Origin: CALMEC01 sp964531025
Lineage (GTDB): Bacteria > Actinomycetota > Thermoleophilia > Miltoncostaeales > Miltoncostaeaceae
NCBI GenBank assembly: GCA_964531025.1
Contig: CAZHDY010000001.1
Coordinates: forward strand, 1,488,001-1,552,000
Reading direction: 5' to 3'
DNA length: 64,000 bases
Position 1 is the first letter of the stretch, and every line of letters starts with the position of its first letter. Shown here piece by piece: positions 1 to 10,821 of the stretch. The notes beneath the pieces were generated by a model. It did not search any database. It was not told the origin of the DNA and was given only the letters and a program-made list of their open reading frames with translations. Position numbers and translations under genes: made by a program.

Positions 1-2057
1 GTGGGCTCCACGGCGTCGGCGTGTCGGTCGTGAACGCGCTCTCGGAGGAACTCCGCGCCGAGATCCATCGTGACGGGTACGTGTGGCGCCAGATCTACCG
101 CGAGGGCGGTCACGCCGAGGGCCCGATCGAGCGGGGTGAGCCCTCGGACCGTACGGGTACACAGATCTCCTTCAAGCCGGATCCCGCGATCTTCCCGGAT
201 CCCGAGTTCGACTACGACACGCTCGCGCAGCGGTTCCGTGACACGGCGTTCCTCACCAAGGGCCTCACCATCCACCTGGTGGACGAGCGGGGCGAGGGCC
301 GGTCCGACACCTTCTTCGCCGAGGGCGGCATCGTCGATTTCGTGCGTCACATCAACGAGCGCGGCCGGGACGCCATCCAGAAGGACGTCGTCTACTTCGA
401 GGCGGAGGGACCCGAGGGACAGATCGAGGTCGCCATGCAGTGGACCGGCGGCTTCACCGAGGCCGTCCACAGCTACGCGAACAACATCAACACCCACGAG
501 GGCGGTACCCACCTCTCCGGTTTCCGCACGGCCCTGACGGGAACGATCAACGCGTATGCCCGTGAGAAGGGCTTCCTCAAGGAGAAGGAGGACAACCTCG
601 ACGGTGCCGACACCCGCGAGGGCCTCACCGCGATCATCGCCGTCAAGCTCCGCGAACCGCAGTTCGAGGGCCAGACGAAGACGAAGCTCGGCAACTCCGA
701 GATCCAGGGCTTCGCGGCGCGCGTAGTCAACGAGCGCTTCCGCGAGTACCTCGAGGAGCACCCGGCCGAGGCCAAGATCATCTGCAACAAGGCGATCTCG
801 GCCGCGCAGGCCCGACTTGCCGCGCGTAAAGCACGTGACCTCGCCCGCCGCAAGGGTGCTCTCGACACGGCACTGCCCGGGAAGCTCCACGACTGTTCCG
901 ACCGCGACCCCGAGGGGACGGAGCTCTTCCTCGTGGAGGGTGACTCCGCCGGTGGCTCCGCGGTCCAGGCGCGCCAGGCCAGCTTCCAGGCGATCCTGCC
1001 CCTGCGCGGAAAGATCATCAACGTCGAGAAGGCCCGTTTCGACAAGGTTCTCTCCAACACCGAGATCCAGGCGATCATCGGCGCGATGGGCACCGGCATC
1101 GGCGAGGAGTTCAACCTCGGCAAGGCCCGGTACCACAAGCTCATCCTGATGACGGACGCCGACGTCGATGGCGCCCACATCCGCACCCTGATCCTGACGT
1201 TCCTGTTCCGGCACATGCGCGAGCTCATCGAGGCCGGCTACGTCTACATCGCCTGCCCGCCGCTCTACAAGGTGAAGCAGGGCAACCAGGAGCAGTACAT
1301 CGAGAAGGAGCCGGACCTCGAGGACTGGCTGCTCGACCGCAACGCCTCCGACATCCAGGTCCACCCGGTCGACGGTCCTGCCGTCGCGATGTCGAAGTCG
1401 CGCTTCCAGCGCTACCAGCGCCTGTTGCGCGAGCACGACGGCTGGGCCGCTGCTCTTCGCGGGACATACGGACACGGTGTCACCGACTTCCTCCAGGTCA
1501 CGGGACTCGTCGAGCTGGAGCCGGCCGACCTCGACGCGCTCGCCGACGCGGTGGCGCGTGCCACCACGTCCACCAGCACCCTCTCGGTGGTGTCGAAGGA
1601 CGAGGAGCGGGGTGTCGTCCAGGCACGTTCGGTCGAGACCCGCACCGGTGAGGCCCGTACGGCATCCATCCCGCTCGACATCTTCCAGGCGCGTGACCTT
1701 GTCAAGCTGCGTCAGTCCCGCGCCGCCCTGCGTGAGCAGGTGGGCGATGCGCCCTTCGTCGTGCGTCGTGGCGCGCGTTCCCGTGACGCCGCCACCTTCG
1801 ACGAACTGGCGACGACGATCCTCGACCTCTCACGTGAGGGCATCCAGCTGAGCCGTTTCAAGGGTCTCGGCGAGATGAACTACGAGCAGCTCTGGGAGAC
1901 CACCATGGACCCCGAGCGGCGCATCCTTCAGCAGGTCGATCTCGAAGACGCGCTGGCGGCCCACGATCTCTTCTCCGTCCTCATGGGTGACCAGGTCGAG
2001 CCGCGGCGCGAGTTCATCGAGACCAACGCCCAGAAGGTGAAGAACCTTGATGTCTAG
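1..2057 (+). CDS. gyrB: DNA gyrase subunit B, 5'-truncated by the window edge
   Basis: This is the ATPase/TOPRIM subunit of DNA gyrase, which with GyrA introduces negative supercoils. The reading frame is already open at base 3, where it reads GLHGVG, the end of the ATP-lid region, so the N-terminal ATPase part lies outside the window. Visible are the TOPRIM motifs EGDSAGG (about nt 933-953) and DADVDGAHI (about nt 1156-1182), then PPLYKVKQG and the C-terminal motif RFKGLGEMN (about nt 1854-1880). Between the last two lie about 190 residues, far more than in short GyrBs such as that of Bacillus. This corresponds in place and rough size to the extra domain of E. coli GyrB. gyrA follows about 100 bp downstream on the same strand, the usual pairing. 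Identification is certain; only the missing 5' end is unresolved. Confidence 0.97.
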   Translation, partial: GLHGVGVSVVNALSEELRAEIHRDGYVWRQIYREGGHAEGPIERGEPSDRTGTQISFKPDPAIFPDPEFDYDTLAQRFRDTAFLTKGLTIHLVDERGEGRSDTFFAEGGIVDFVRHINERGRDAIQKDVVYFEAEGPEGQIEVAMQWTGGFTEAVHSYANNINTHEGGTHLSGFRTALTGTINAYAREKGFLKEKEDNLDGADTREGLTAIIAVKLREPQFEGQTKTKLGNSEIQGFAARVVNERFREYLEEHPAEAKIICNKAISAAQARLAARKARDLARRKGALDTALPGKLHDCSDRDPEGTELFLVEGDSAGGSAVQARQASFQAILPLRGKIINVEKARFDKVLSNTEIQAIIGAMGTGIGEEFNLGKARYHKLILMTDADVDGAHIRTLILTFLFRHMRELIEAGYVYIACPPLYKVKQGNQEQYIEKEPDLEDWLLDRNASDIQVHPVDGPAVAMSKSRFQRYQRLLREHDGWAAALRGTYGHGVTDFLQVTGLVELEPADLDALADAVARATTSTSTLSVVSKDEERGVVQARSVETRTGEARTASIPLDIFQARDLVKLRQSRAALREQVGDAPFVVRRGARSRDAATFDELATTILDLSREGIQLSRFKGLGEMNYEQLWETTMDPERRILQQVDLEDALAAHDLFSVLMGDQVEPRREFIETNAQKVKNLDV

Positions 2058-2162
2058 TTCGCACGGAGCGGCGTGGCCCTCGGGCCGCGTCGCGTACGTC
2101 CACGGCTGCCCGCGCATCGGCGGGGCGGCCGCATCGTCAGCGGAGAATGAGGTGATCGCCTA

Positions 2163-4718
<2,556 letters not shown>

Positions 4719-4753
4719 TCCGCGTGTGGTGTCCCCGCATGTGATCGTGGAAA

Positions 4754-4782
4754 CCGGGAGGCGGCCGACGCCCGCCTCCCGG
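4754..4782 (+). terminator. Hairpin downstream of gyrA (first)
   Basis: A perfect 11-bp stem (4754-4764 pairing with 4772-4782) with a 7-nt loop lies 35 nt after the gyrA stop. No T-run follows, which is common for terminators in high-GC actinobacteria. The role is inferred from position and stem strength. Confidence 0.6.
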
Positions 4783-4824
4783 GCATCCGAAGGACGACGC
4801 GACTCGTCGGCTTCAGTGGCGTGA

Positions 4825-4859
4825 ACGGGGTGACCGGTGCCAGGCACCGGTCACCCCGT
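4825..4859 (+). terminator. Perfect 35-bp palindrome, second gyrA terminator
   Basis: Bases 4825-4841 are the exact reverse complement of 4843-4859, separated by a single base. As RNA this folds into a stem of about 15 bp with a minimal loop. It lies between gyrA and the next transcription unit. There is no U-tract. It probably acts as a back-up terminator; because it is symmetric it would work on both strands. Confidence 0.65.
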
Positions 4860-4966
4860 CGTGGATCGAAAGGAACGCCGCCGAGGATTTCGTGCGCAGC
4901 CCATCGCGGTGGTCGGCCGTGGTTCGGGTGGTCCCCGCGTATGAGCTGTCCGGTTCGATGCGGCGG

Positions 4967-4972
4967 TACCCT
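4967..4972 (+). promoter_or_regulatory. Candidate -10 element (TACCCT) for a leaderless transcript
   Basis: TACCCT matches the actinobacterial TANNNT -10 consensus and ends exactly 6 nt before the ATG at 4979. This is the spacing expected if transcription starts at the start codon. No ribosome-binding site precedes that ATG. No convincing -35 element is visible. Confidence 0.45.
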
Positions 4973-4978
4973 GTGGGC

Positions 4979-5569
4979 ATGGAGGCCGTCTGGTCAGAGG
5001 CGTACGTGACGTCCCGCGACGCGGCGACCGACGCCCTCCGTCATCCGCGCATCCTCGCCGTGGTGTCCGCCGCTCACGCCGCCGCGCTCACCGATCCGCA
5101 CTTCGGTCCCGCGCATGTGAGGGACGGAGCGGCCGCGTTCTTCCGTGAGGTCCAGGCGGCTTGGTCCGAACGCGACCGATCTCGGCTCCGCAACCTCGTC
5201 GCTGACGACCTGATGTGCGAATGGGATCTCATACTCGACGACTTCGCCGCGAAGGGGTGGGTCAACCGCGTCGAGGTCCACGCCGTCACCGTGGAGTACG
5301 TCGGGTTGGTGAACCACCGCGATCCGGATGCCGATCGCGTCGTCGTGCGCATCTCGGCTCACATGGACGACTACGTCACGGATGCCGACGGCACGGTCAT
5401 CCCCCATAACGGCAACCCCGGCAGGGAATCGTGGCTGCGCGAGTACTGGACGCTCGCCCCGCGTGGCACCGCGTGGCGGCTGGTCCATCTGGAGCAGGAC
5501 GAGGAGGGTGCGCACAACCTCACCGACCCCCTCGTCCCGTTGCCGGGTCCGAGGGCGCCCGCCGCGTGA
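4979..5569 (+). CDS. Tim44-like domain protein, short paralogue
   Basis: A 196-residue soluble protein with a single Tim44-like (NTF2-fold) domain over about residues 45-185. Recognisable stretches are GWVN, EYVGLVN and the block ESWLREYWTL, all shared with the larger protein encoded just downstream. Bacterial Tim44-like proteins are usually membrane-linked and of unknown function; this copy has no signal peptide or membrane segment and may act in the cytoplasm. The ATG at 4979 is preferred over an upstream in-frame ATG at 4892 because a TANNNT element lies 6 nt before it and the domain needs no further N-terminal sequence. The gene is one half of a tandem pair with the next gene, 22 bp apart. 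Confidence 0.75.
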   Translation: MEAVWSEAYVTSRDAATDALRHPRILAVVSAAHAAALTDPHFGPAHVRDGAAAFFREVQAAWSERDRSRLRNLVADDLMCEWDLILDDFAAKGWVNRVEVHAVTVEYVGLVNHRDPDADRVVVRISAHMDDYVTDADGTVIPHNGNPGRESWLREYWTLAPRGTAWRLVHLEQDEEGAHNLTDPLVPLPGPRAPAA

Positions 5570-5578
5570 GCGTCCCCA

Positions 5579-5584
5579 TAGAAT
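5579..5584 (+). promoter_or_regulatory. Candidate -10 element (TAGAAT) for a leaderless transcript
   Basis: TAGAAT (5 of 6 matches to TATAAT) lies in the gap between the two Tim44-like genes and ends 7 nt before the GTG at 5592. It overlaps a possible upstream ATG at 5583, which argues that translation begins at 5592. The -35 region is GC-rich and unremarkable. Confidence 0.45.
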
Positions 5585-5591
5585 GCGCCGC

Positions 5592-7016
5592 GTGACCCGT
5601 CGCTCCCGACTTCTTGCCGTCCTCACCGCCCTGTCGGTGGCACTCATCGTTCCGTCCGGCGCGTTCGCCGCAGCCGGTGGTGGGACGGGTGGCTTCGGCG
5701 GAGGTGGCGGTGGCGGTGGAGGAGGAGGTGGCTTCGGCGGTGGCGGCGGCGGGGGTTACGGCGGCGGCTACGGCGGCAGCTACGACCTCGGACCGCGCGG
5801 CACGGCGATCGCGTTCGGTCTCATCGTCGCGTTCTTCCTCGTCATCTGGATCTTCGGAATGTGCGCTGCCCGGGCCGCGCGCAGAGCCGCCACGTGGTCG
5901 CAGGCACACGCGAAGGATCGCGACAAGAAGACGAAGCGAGCGCGATCGGAACGGGGGCGCGCGATCGCTGTCGCCTCCGCCACCGCAGCGGGCGACGACC
6001 CGTACTTCGATCAGACCGCCGTCGTGACGGGCGCCGATCGCCTGTTCCGCCGTGTGCAGCAGGCCTGGCAGGCGCGGGATGTGGCGCTTCTTCGGACGAT
6101 GGTGGCCCCGGATCTGATGGTGGAGTGGGAACGTCGCCTGAACGACTTCGCGCGCAAAGGGTGGGTCAACCACATAGCGATCCACAACTTGGTGGTCGAG
6201 TACGTCGGTCTCGTGAACCGCGACGACGACGATGACGACCGCGTGGTCGTGCGGATCGCCGCATGGACGGACGACTATGTGGTCGACAATTTCAACCGCG
6301 TCATCCCGCACAACGACAACCCGTCCCAGGAGTCGTGGCTCCGCGAGTACTGGACGCTCCAGCCACTGGCCGACGGGGAGTGGCGACTCATCTCGATCGA
6401 GCAGGACATCGAAGGCGAGCACAACCTCTACTCGCCGCTGATCGCGCTCCCCGATGAGGACGTCGCGGGCATCCGGGACGAGGCGGCGGTCGAGCACGCG
6501 CAGGAGAACGCGACGGCTCCGGGGACGAACCTCGGCGAGCTCGTCGACGTCGACTTCGACGACGATGCCATGGTTCAGGCACGGGACCTCGCACTGGTCG
6601 ACGGTCGTGTGGATCCGGATGTGATCGCGGTGTCGGTACGCCGCCTCGTGAGCGCCTGGGCCCAGGCGATCGACGGGGACGACGGTGCCATGCTGACGCT
6701 CGCGCCGCGCATGATCGTGGATGAGATGCTCCGACCCGACGGCCCGAAGTCACGGCTCGTCGTCCGCGGTCCCCAGGTGACCGAGGTCGCCGTACGCCGT
6801 GTTGTGGCGGGCGAACCCATCTCCGTCGTGGTCGACGTCTCCATGGAGGGTGTGCGGTACGTCGAGGACCGTGACACCGTGGTGGTCATATCGGGTGACT
6901 CCCGCCGCCGTGTGAAGTTCGTCGAGCGTTTCGTGTTGCGACTGTCGGATGATGATCCGGCGGTTCCGTGGCGGGTTGCGCAATCCCAGGTCCTGGCGCG
7001 CTCCGCCGGGCGCTGA
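5592..7016 (+). CDS. Secreted/membrane Tim44-like protein with glycine-rich linker
   Basis: A 474-residue protein. The N-terminus is a signal-like hydrophobic stretch ending ...PSGAFAA. An extreme Gly-rich segment (about residues 30-65, runs of Gly with Phe and Tyr) follows, then one membrane segment (AFGLIVAFFLVIWIFGM) and a basic region. A Tim44-like domain over roughly residues 140-280 is clearly paralogous to the preceding gene (shared GWVN, EYVGLVN, ESWLREYWTL). The last 150 residues hold a second alpha/beta domain, possibly another NTF2-like unit. This architecture (signal, Gly-rich linker, TM, Tim44) is familiar in bacterial Tim44-family proteins whose role is unknown. The start is GTG 5592, or ATG 5583 three codons upstream. 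Confidence 0.75.
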   Translation: MTRRSRLLAVLTALSVALIVPSGAFAAAGGGTGGFGGGGGGGGGGGGFGGGGGGGYGGGYGGSYDLGPRGTAIAFGLIVAFFLVIWIFGMCAARAARRAATWSQAHAKDRDKKTKRARSERGRAIAVASATAAGDDPYFDQTAVVTGADRLFRRVQQAWQARDVALLRTMVAPDLMVEWERRLNDFARKGWVNHIAIHNLVVEYVGLVNRDDDDDDRVVVRIAAWTDDYVVDNFNRVIPHNDNPSQESWLREYWTLQPLADGEWRLISIEQDIEGEHNLYSPLIALPDEDVAGIRDEAAVEHAQENATAPGTNLGELVDVDFDDDAMVQARDLALVDGRVDPDVIAVSVRRLVSAWAQAIDGDDGAMLTLAPRMIVDEMLRPDGPKSRLVVRGPQVTEVAVRRVVAGEPISVVVDVSMEGVRYVEDRDTVVVISGDSRRRVKFVERFVLRLSDDDPAVPWRVAQSQVLARSAGR

Positions 7017-7327
7017 CGCGTTCCACGCGGCGGCGTCGGTGCGGGACCGGCGTCGTTCCGTGTCACGGCACCGGACGGTGTCGACCACTTCTCGTCATTA
7101 ACACGCATCACGTTCACGGTGTCGTGACCGCGACGTCCCGATCGGCGGATGCCGTCCACCTGCATGCAGGACGCGAGTACCGGATGTCCGACCGGTGACG
7201 ACTGACGCCTCGCCCACGGGAATCCATCAAACGCCGCCGAAATTCTGACCTGGACATAACCTTTGACTTCCTTCGTGCCCAGTAGGCTTTGCGGACATGT
7301 GACAGGGTGCTCCGACGAGGTGGCCAC
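7017..7327 (+). other. Intergenic region upstream of the diguanylate cyclase pair
   Basis: About 310 bp without a convincing long gene. It ends in a promoter-like segment: TTGACT at 7263-7268 and TAGGCT at 7283-7288 (14-bp spacer, shorter than ideal), then GAGGTGG just before a short cysteine-rich reading frame that begins at 7328. I see no clear terminator for the preceding gene and no recognisable structured RNA. Confidence 0.5.
7263..7288 (+). promoter_or_regulatory. Candidate promoter for the cyclase operon
   Basis: TTGACT (-35-like) and TAGGCT (-10-like) are separated by 14 bp. The region is less GC-rich than its surroundings and lies about 40-65 bp upstream of the first start codon. 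The short spacer makes it uncertain. Confidence 0.35.
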
Positions 7328-7372
7328 ATGGCGACGAGATGTTGTGCGACACACGGATGCGTGATCGGATGA
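7328..7372 (+). CDS. Possible 14-residue cysteine-rich leader peptide (uORF)
   Basis: A short frame, MATRCCATHGCVIG, starts at an ATG 5 nt after a good ribosome-binding site (GAGGTGG). Its TGA stop overlaps the ATG of the downstream cyclase as ATGA (7369-7372). Three of 14 residues are cysteine, two of them adjacent. Short cysteine-rich uORFs coupled to a downstream gene are known as cysteine-responsive attenuators in mycobacteria (established knowledge); that this one works so is inference. If it is not translated, the ribosome-binding site would instead serve the in-frame ATG at 7339 or 7369. Confidence 0.35.
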   Translation: MATRCCATHGCVIG

Positions 7373-8496
7373 CCATCTCGGCGGACAGCGTCCTCGCCCG
7401 CGTGGGTGGCCAGGAACCGATCCCCGAGTGGCCGGCGGCCGACGCACCGAGCGGTGCCCGGTGGACGACGACGGATCCCTATCGGGCAATACGGGCACTG
7501 GGCTTCCTGCTCATGCTCGGCGGGGTGATCCTTCTCGGCACGGTGTTCCTCGAGAGGTTCATCAGCGTCGCCCGAGGCGATCCGGTCATCGATGCGTCGA
7601 TCGTCCTGGTGGCGGTCATCGTGATCGCGGTCGTCATCATCGCGTCGGGTGTCGGTCTTCAGATCCGGGCACGTCGCACATCTCCCGTCGTCGCGCTCGT
7701 CGGTCCCCTCGTGGCGATCGGCCTTGTCGTCATGCTCAACCTCATAACGCGGGATGCGACGGCGGGGCCCCAGATCATCCTGCTCCTGCCGGTCGTCTAT
7801 GCGGCCGCGTACCTCGAACGTCACGGCATGATCCTCGTGACCGCGACGGCTGTCGTCGGTCTCGTCGTGTGTGCCATCGTCGTGCTGCCCGCCGCGGCAG
7901 CCTTCCAGGACGTGGTCTTCTGCGGAGCGATCGCCATTCTCTCGGCCGTCTGTGTCGTCCAGGCGCGTCGTGACCGCGAGCGCGGACTGGCCGAACTCCG
8001 ACGGAGGGCGGACATCGATCCCGTCACCGGGGCGTCGCTTCGGCACGTGCTCGACAAGGCCATCGACCGGCTGGTCGGCGAGCCGGCGTTGCCCGAGGGC
8101 GCGGCTCTCCTCATCATCGATGTCGACCACTTCAAGAGGATCAACGATCATGACGGACACGTCGCGGGGGACGTCGCCCTGCGACACATCGTGGCGGTCC
8201 TGCGCCGGAACCTGCGTCCGTCCGACATCGTCAGCCGTGTGGGCGGTGATGAGTTCGCCGTCCTCCTTCCCGGATGCTCGCGCGCCTCGGCGGTGGAGCG
8301 TGCCGAGGGGGTGCTGGCCGAGCTCCGCGCGAACCCGCTCAGCGTCGGTGATCGGACCGTCGGTCTGTCCGCGAGCGTCGGCGTGGCGCACTGCCCCGAC
8401 AACGCGCGGACCGTCGAGGATCTCTACCACGCCGCCGACGCCGGTCTCTACCGGGCCAAGCGTGACGGGCGCGACCGACTGGGGCTGCCGGCGTGA
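7369..8496 (+). CDS. Membrane diguanylate cyclase (GGDEF), intact active and inhibitory sites
   Basis: Makes cyclic di-GMP from two GTP. A 375-residue protein: a short N-terminus, about six hydrophobic segments (residues about 45-200) forming a membrane sensor-like module with no recognised ligand domain, then a GGDEF domain (about 215-375). The active-site motif GGDEF is exact at residues 292-296. The product-inhibition I-site RxxD is present as RPSD at 283-286, five residues before it, so feedback inhibition is expected. The start at 7369 is chosen because it overlaps the stop of the short leader frame; in-frame ATGs at 7339 and 7357 are alternatives. The stop overlaps the start of a second cyclase. 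The pair lies about 3 kb upstream of the Pel/GAG-like operon, and Pel synthesis is c-di-GMP dependent in other bacteria. Confidence 0.92.
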   Translation: MTISADSVLARVGGQEPIPEWPAADAPSGARWTTTDPYRAIRALGFLLMLGGVILLGTVFLERFISVARGDPVIDASIVLVAVIVIAVVIIASGVGLQIRARRTSPVVALVGPLVAIGLVVMLNLITRDATAGPQIILLLPVVYAAAYLERHGMILVTATAVVGLVVCAIVVLPAAAAFQDVVFCGAIAILSAVCVVQARRDRERGLAELRRRADIDPVTGASLRHVLDKAIDRLVGEPALPEGAALLIIDVDHFKRINDHDGHVAGDVALRHIVAVLRRNLRPSDIVSRVGGDEFAVLLPGCSRASAVERAEGVLAELRANPLSVGDRTVGLSASVGVAHCPDNARTVEDLYHAADAGLYRAKRDGRDRLGLPA

Positions 8497-9581
8497 CCGG
8501 TGCGCGACGGGCCCGATGGATCACGGGCCTCGAGACGCGCCAACCGATCGAGGCGGCTCGCATGGGCAGCGTCCTTCTCGTCGTCGCCGCCTTCCTGCTC
8601 GCCGTGAAGAACGGAACGGCGCAGGTGGTCTTCGGATCACCCGAACCCGACGGCCGGAATGTCTCGCTCGCGGAGTTCGTGGCCGTCAGTGTCCTCGTGC
8701 CCGCCGTGATCCTCGGCCTGGCGTTCGTGCTGCGGCGGGATCGTGTCGCCGAGCGGGCGCTCACCGGGTTCGTCTGTGCGACGGGTGCGCTTGCAGTCCA
8801 GGCCGTGGTGGTCCTGGGCACGCGTGACGATTCCGCCGGCTCGCAGGGGTTCTTCGTCCTACCGGTGATCTGGGCGGCGTTCTATCTGCGTCCGCTGGGT
8901 TTCGCCATCATCGCCGGTGCGTCCGCGGCGGTGATGGTCGCGGTGGCCCTCGTCGTCACCCCCGGCGGGGTGGCGGGAGGGGCGCTGTACCTCGTCGCCG
9001 CCGTCCTGACGACGGGCGTCCTGATCTTCCGGGAGCGACGCGCCACCGAGATCACCGAGCGTCTGCTGGAGCTGCAGGCGAACACCGATGCCCTCACCGG
9101 TCTGTCGTCGCGTCGCGTTCTGGACGGGGAACTTGCCGAGGCACTGGCCGGAGAGGATGCGTCAGGAGCCAGCCTCATCGTGGTCGATGTCGACCACTTC
9201 AAGTCGATCAACGATCTGGGTGGTCACCTGGCCGGCGACACCGTGCTTCGTGCGGTGGGCTCAGTGATCGCGCAGGCAGCCGGGCCCGCCGACGTCGCAT
9301 GCCGGATGGGAGGTGATGAGTTCGCCCTCCTGGTACGTGGTCGCCCGGACGAGGAGGCCGTCGCCGTCGCCGAACGACTCTGCGCCGATGTCCGTGAGAT
9401 CCCGGCGCCACCGGGATCGGGCCCGGCCCGTGACGGGCGCATGTCGATCAGCGTGGGTGTCGCCCATGCCCCGGCCGACGCCGGTGGGGTGGAGGAGCTC
9501 TACGAGGTCGCCGATCGTCGGCTCTATGCCGCGAAGGCCCGTGGCCGAGGGAGGGTCGTCGTCGCCGATCGGGCCGGCTGA
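8493..9581 (+). CDS. Membrane diguanylate cyclase (GGDEF) lacking the inhibitory site
   Basis: A 362-residue paralogue of the preceding gene, overlapping it by GTGA and therefore translationally coupled. About five to six hydrophobic segments occupy residues 25-180, followed by a GGDEF domain. The catalytic GGDEF is intact at residues 273-277. At the I-site position the sequence reads GPAD, so the arginine of RxxD is lost and product inhibition through this site is not expected. The two genes thus give one feedback-controlled and one probably uncontrolled c-di-GMP source. The domain VDVDHFKSINDLGGHLAGD is typical of the family. No partner phosphodiesterase (EAL or HD-GYP) is present in the window. 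Confidence 0.92.
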   Translation: MTGARRARWITGLETRQPIEAARMGSVLLVVAAFLLAVKNGTAQVVFGSPEPDGRNVSLAEFVAVSVLVPAVILGLAFVLRRDRVAERALTGFVCATGALAVQAVVVLGTRDDSAGSQGFFVLPVIWAAFYLRPLGFAIIAGASAAVMVAVALVVTPGGVAGGALYLVAAVLTTGVLIFRERRATEITERLLELQANTDALTGLSSRRVLDGELAEALAGEDASGASLIVVDVDHFKSINDLGGHLAGDTVLRAVGSVIAQAAGPADVACRMGGDEFALLVRGRPDEEAVAVAERLCADVREIPAPPGSGPARDGRMSISVGVAHAPADAGGVEELYEVADRRLYAAKARGRGRVVVADRAG

Positions 9582-9712
9582 TCCGTCCGTCACCTGCGGG
9601 CGATCGACGGTCGCGTTCCCGTGGTTCCCGTCACTCCTGACGGATGGCTTCGTCCCACCCGGGCCGATCCGATGGCCGCCCGGTTGGGAACGGTGCGTGA
9701 GCGTCGCTCGGT

Positions 9713-10714
9713 CTACTCGTAGACGACGATGTCCGGAGCGGGGTCGAGGCCCATGACCTCTCCCGGCTCCATGACCCGCCCGCCGGCCTCCACGTCCTCT
9801 TCGTAGAAGAGCTTGAAGCCGTAGGGGAAGACCTTGCCGCGCTCGGGGCTCGTGATGCTGGAGTACGTGGCCTTCTTCGCCTCCGGGGTGCCGAAGCCGT
9901 CCACGTTGAACGCGATCGCGACGTCGGGACGGTCGACGACCGTCGAACGGTCCTTCAGCTGGTAATCCTTGAACTGGTGGACGATGAGCAGCTTCTGGGG
10001 CAGGTTGTGCTCCTCGACGATCTGCTGCAGGTAACCCGAGACCTCGTTGATCTCCTCGGGCGTGATCGTGCCGATCACCTGGCCGGGCCTCTTGTCCTTG
10101 GGCACGGACCACTCGGGATCGAGGGCCAGCGAGACGTCGGGCATCTCGAGGTACTTGCGGAGTGCCTGGACCTCATCCATCCACCGGGCGTGACCCGGCT
10201 GGATGTCGAGGATGAGGATGGCGCCGTTCTGACGTGCCGCGCTCAGGTACTCGTCGATCACCTGGGTGCTGTAGCGCGAGCTGTAGAGACCTGACTCGGT
10301 CGGCGTCGGGTGCGACATCGTCGAGATGAGCTCGAGCGCCGGCATCACCGGTTTGTCGCCGATGTCGTAGGCGTGCACCACCTGGTTCACGAGCCGGTCG
10401 GCGGCCTGTGTCGGCGTGCCGACACCGAGGTCGCCCAGTTTCGATCCGCCGTAGGGCGCCCCGAACGTAGCCACGATGCGGAATGTCGGCAGAAGGGTGC
10501 GGTGACCGTCGCGATAGGTGGGACCGGTCTCCTCCTGGGACTGCTGCTGCGCGTCGGCCGTGCTCCGCTTGGACGGGCCCAGCAGGTTCGTCGCGCTCAC
10601 ACCGACGATGCCGACGATCGCCAGTGCAACGATGGCTGCGCCGATGCGACGCCGCCGAATCTGCCGTCGACGCGCCCTGCGGCGCTCGACCCGATCATCA
10701 CGATGGAATTCCAC
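9713..10714 (-). CDS. Membrane-anchored extracellular protein of unknown function, barrel-like
   Basis: I do not recognise a named family. The product (333 residues from GTG 10714; a TTG at 10759 would add 15) has a very basic N-terminus, one hydrophobic segment (IGAAIVALAIVGIVG) and a low-complexity linker, so it is probably exported and anchored. The rest has the alternating pattern of a TIM-barrel enzyme, with LILDIQPGHARW, LALDPEW, LLIVHQF and IAFNVDGFG as strand-like blocks carrying acidic residues. A hydrolase acting on carbohydrate is possible but not shown. It is convergent with the cyclase pair and lies downstream of ku on the same strand. An AATGAT element 9 nt upstream of the GTG hints at a leaderless start. 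Confidence 0.7.
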   Translation of the reverse strand: MEFHRDDRVERRRARRRQIRRRRIGAAIVALAIVGIVGVSATNLLGPSKRSTADAQQQSQEETGPTYRDGHRTLLPTFRIVATFGAPYGGSKLGDLGVGTPTQAADRLVNQVVHAYDIGDKPVMPALELISTMSHPTPTESGLYSSRYSTQVIDEYLSAARQNGAILILDIQPGHARWMDEVQALRKYLEMPDVSLALDPEWSVPKDKRPGQVIGTITPEEINEVSGYLQQIVEEHNLPQKLLIVHQFKDYQLKDRSTVVDRPDVAIAFNVDGFGTPEAKKATYSSITSPERGKVFPYGFKLFYEEDVEAGGRVMEPGEVMGLDPAPDIVVYE

Positions 10715-10821
10715 GGACCGCGGATCATTCCAGGTTCCGGGGGAAAACGCAAAGGACAAACGGCTCGTATGTTGAAAACCTCGTGTTCGTGCCGCTTTGC
10801 GACCGGCCTGTCACCTCGTGT

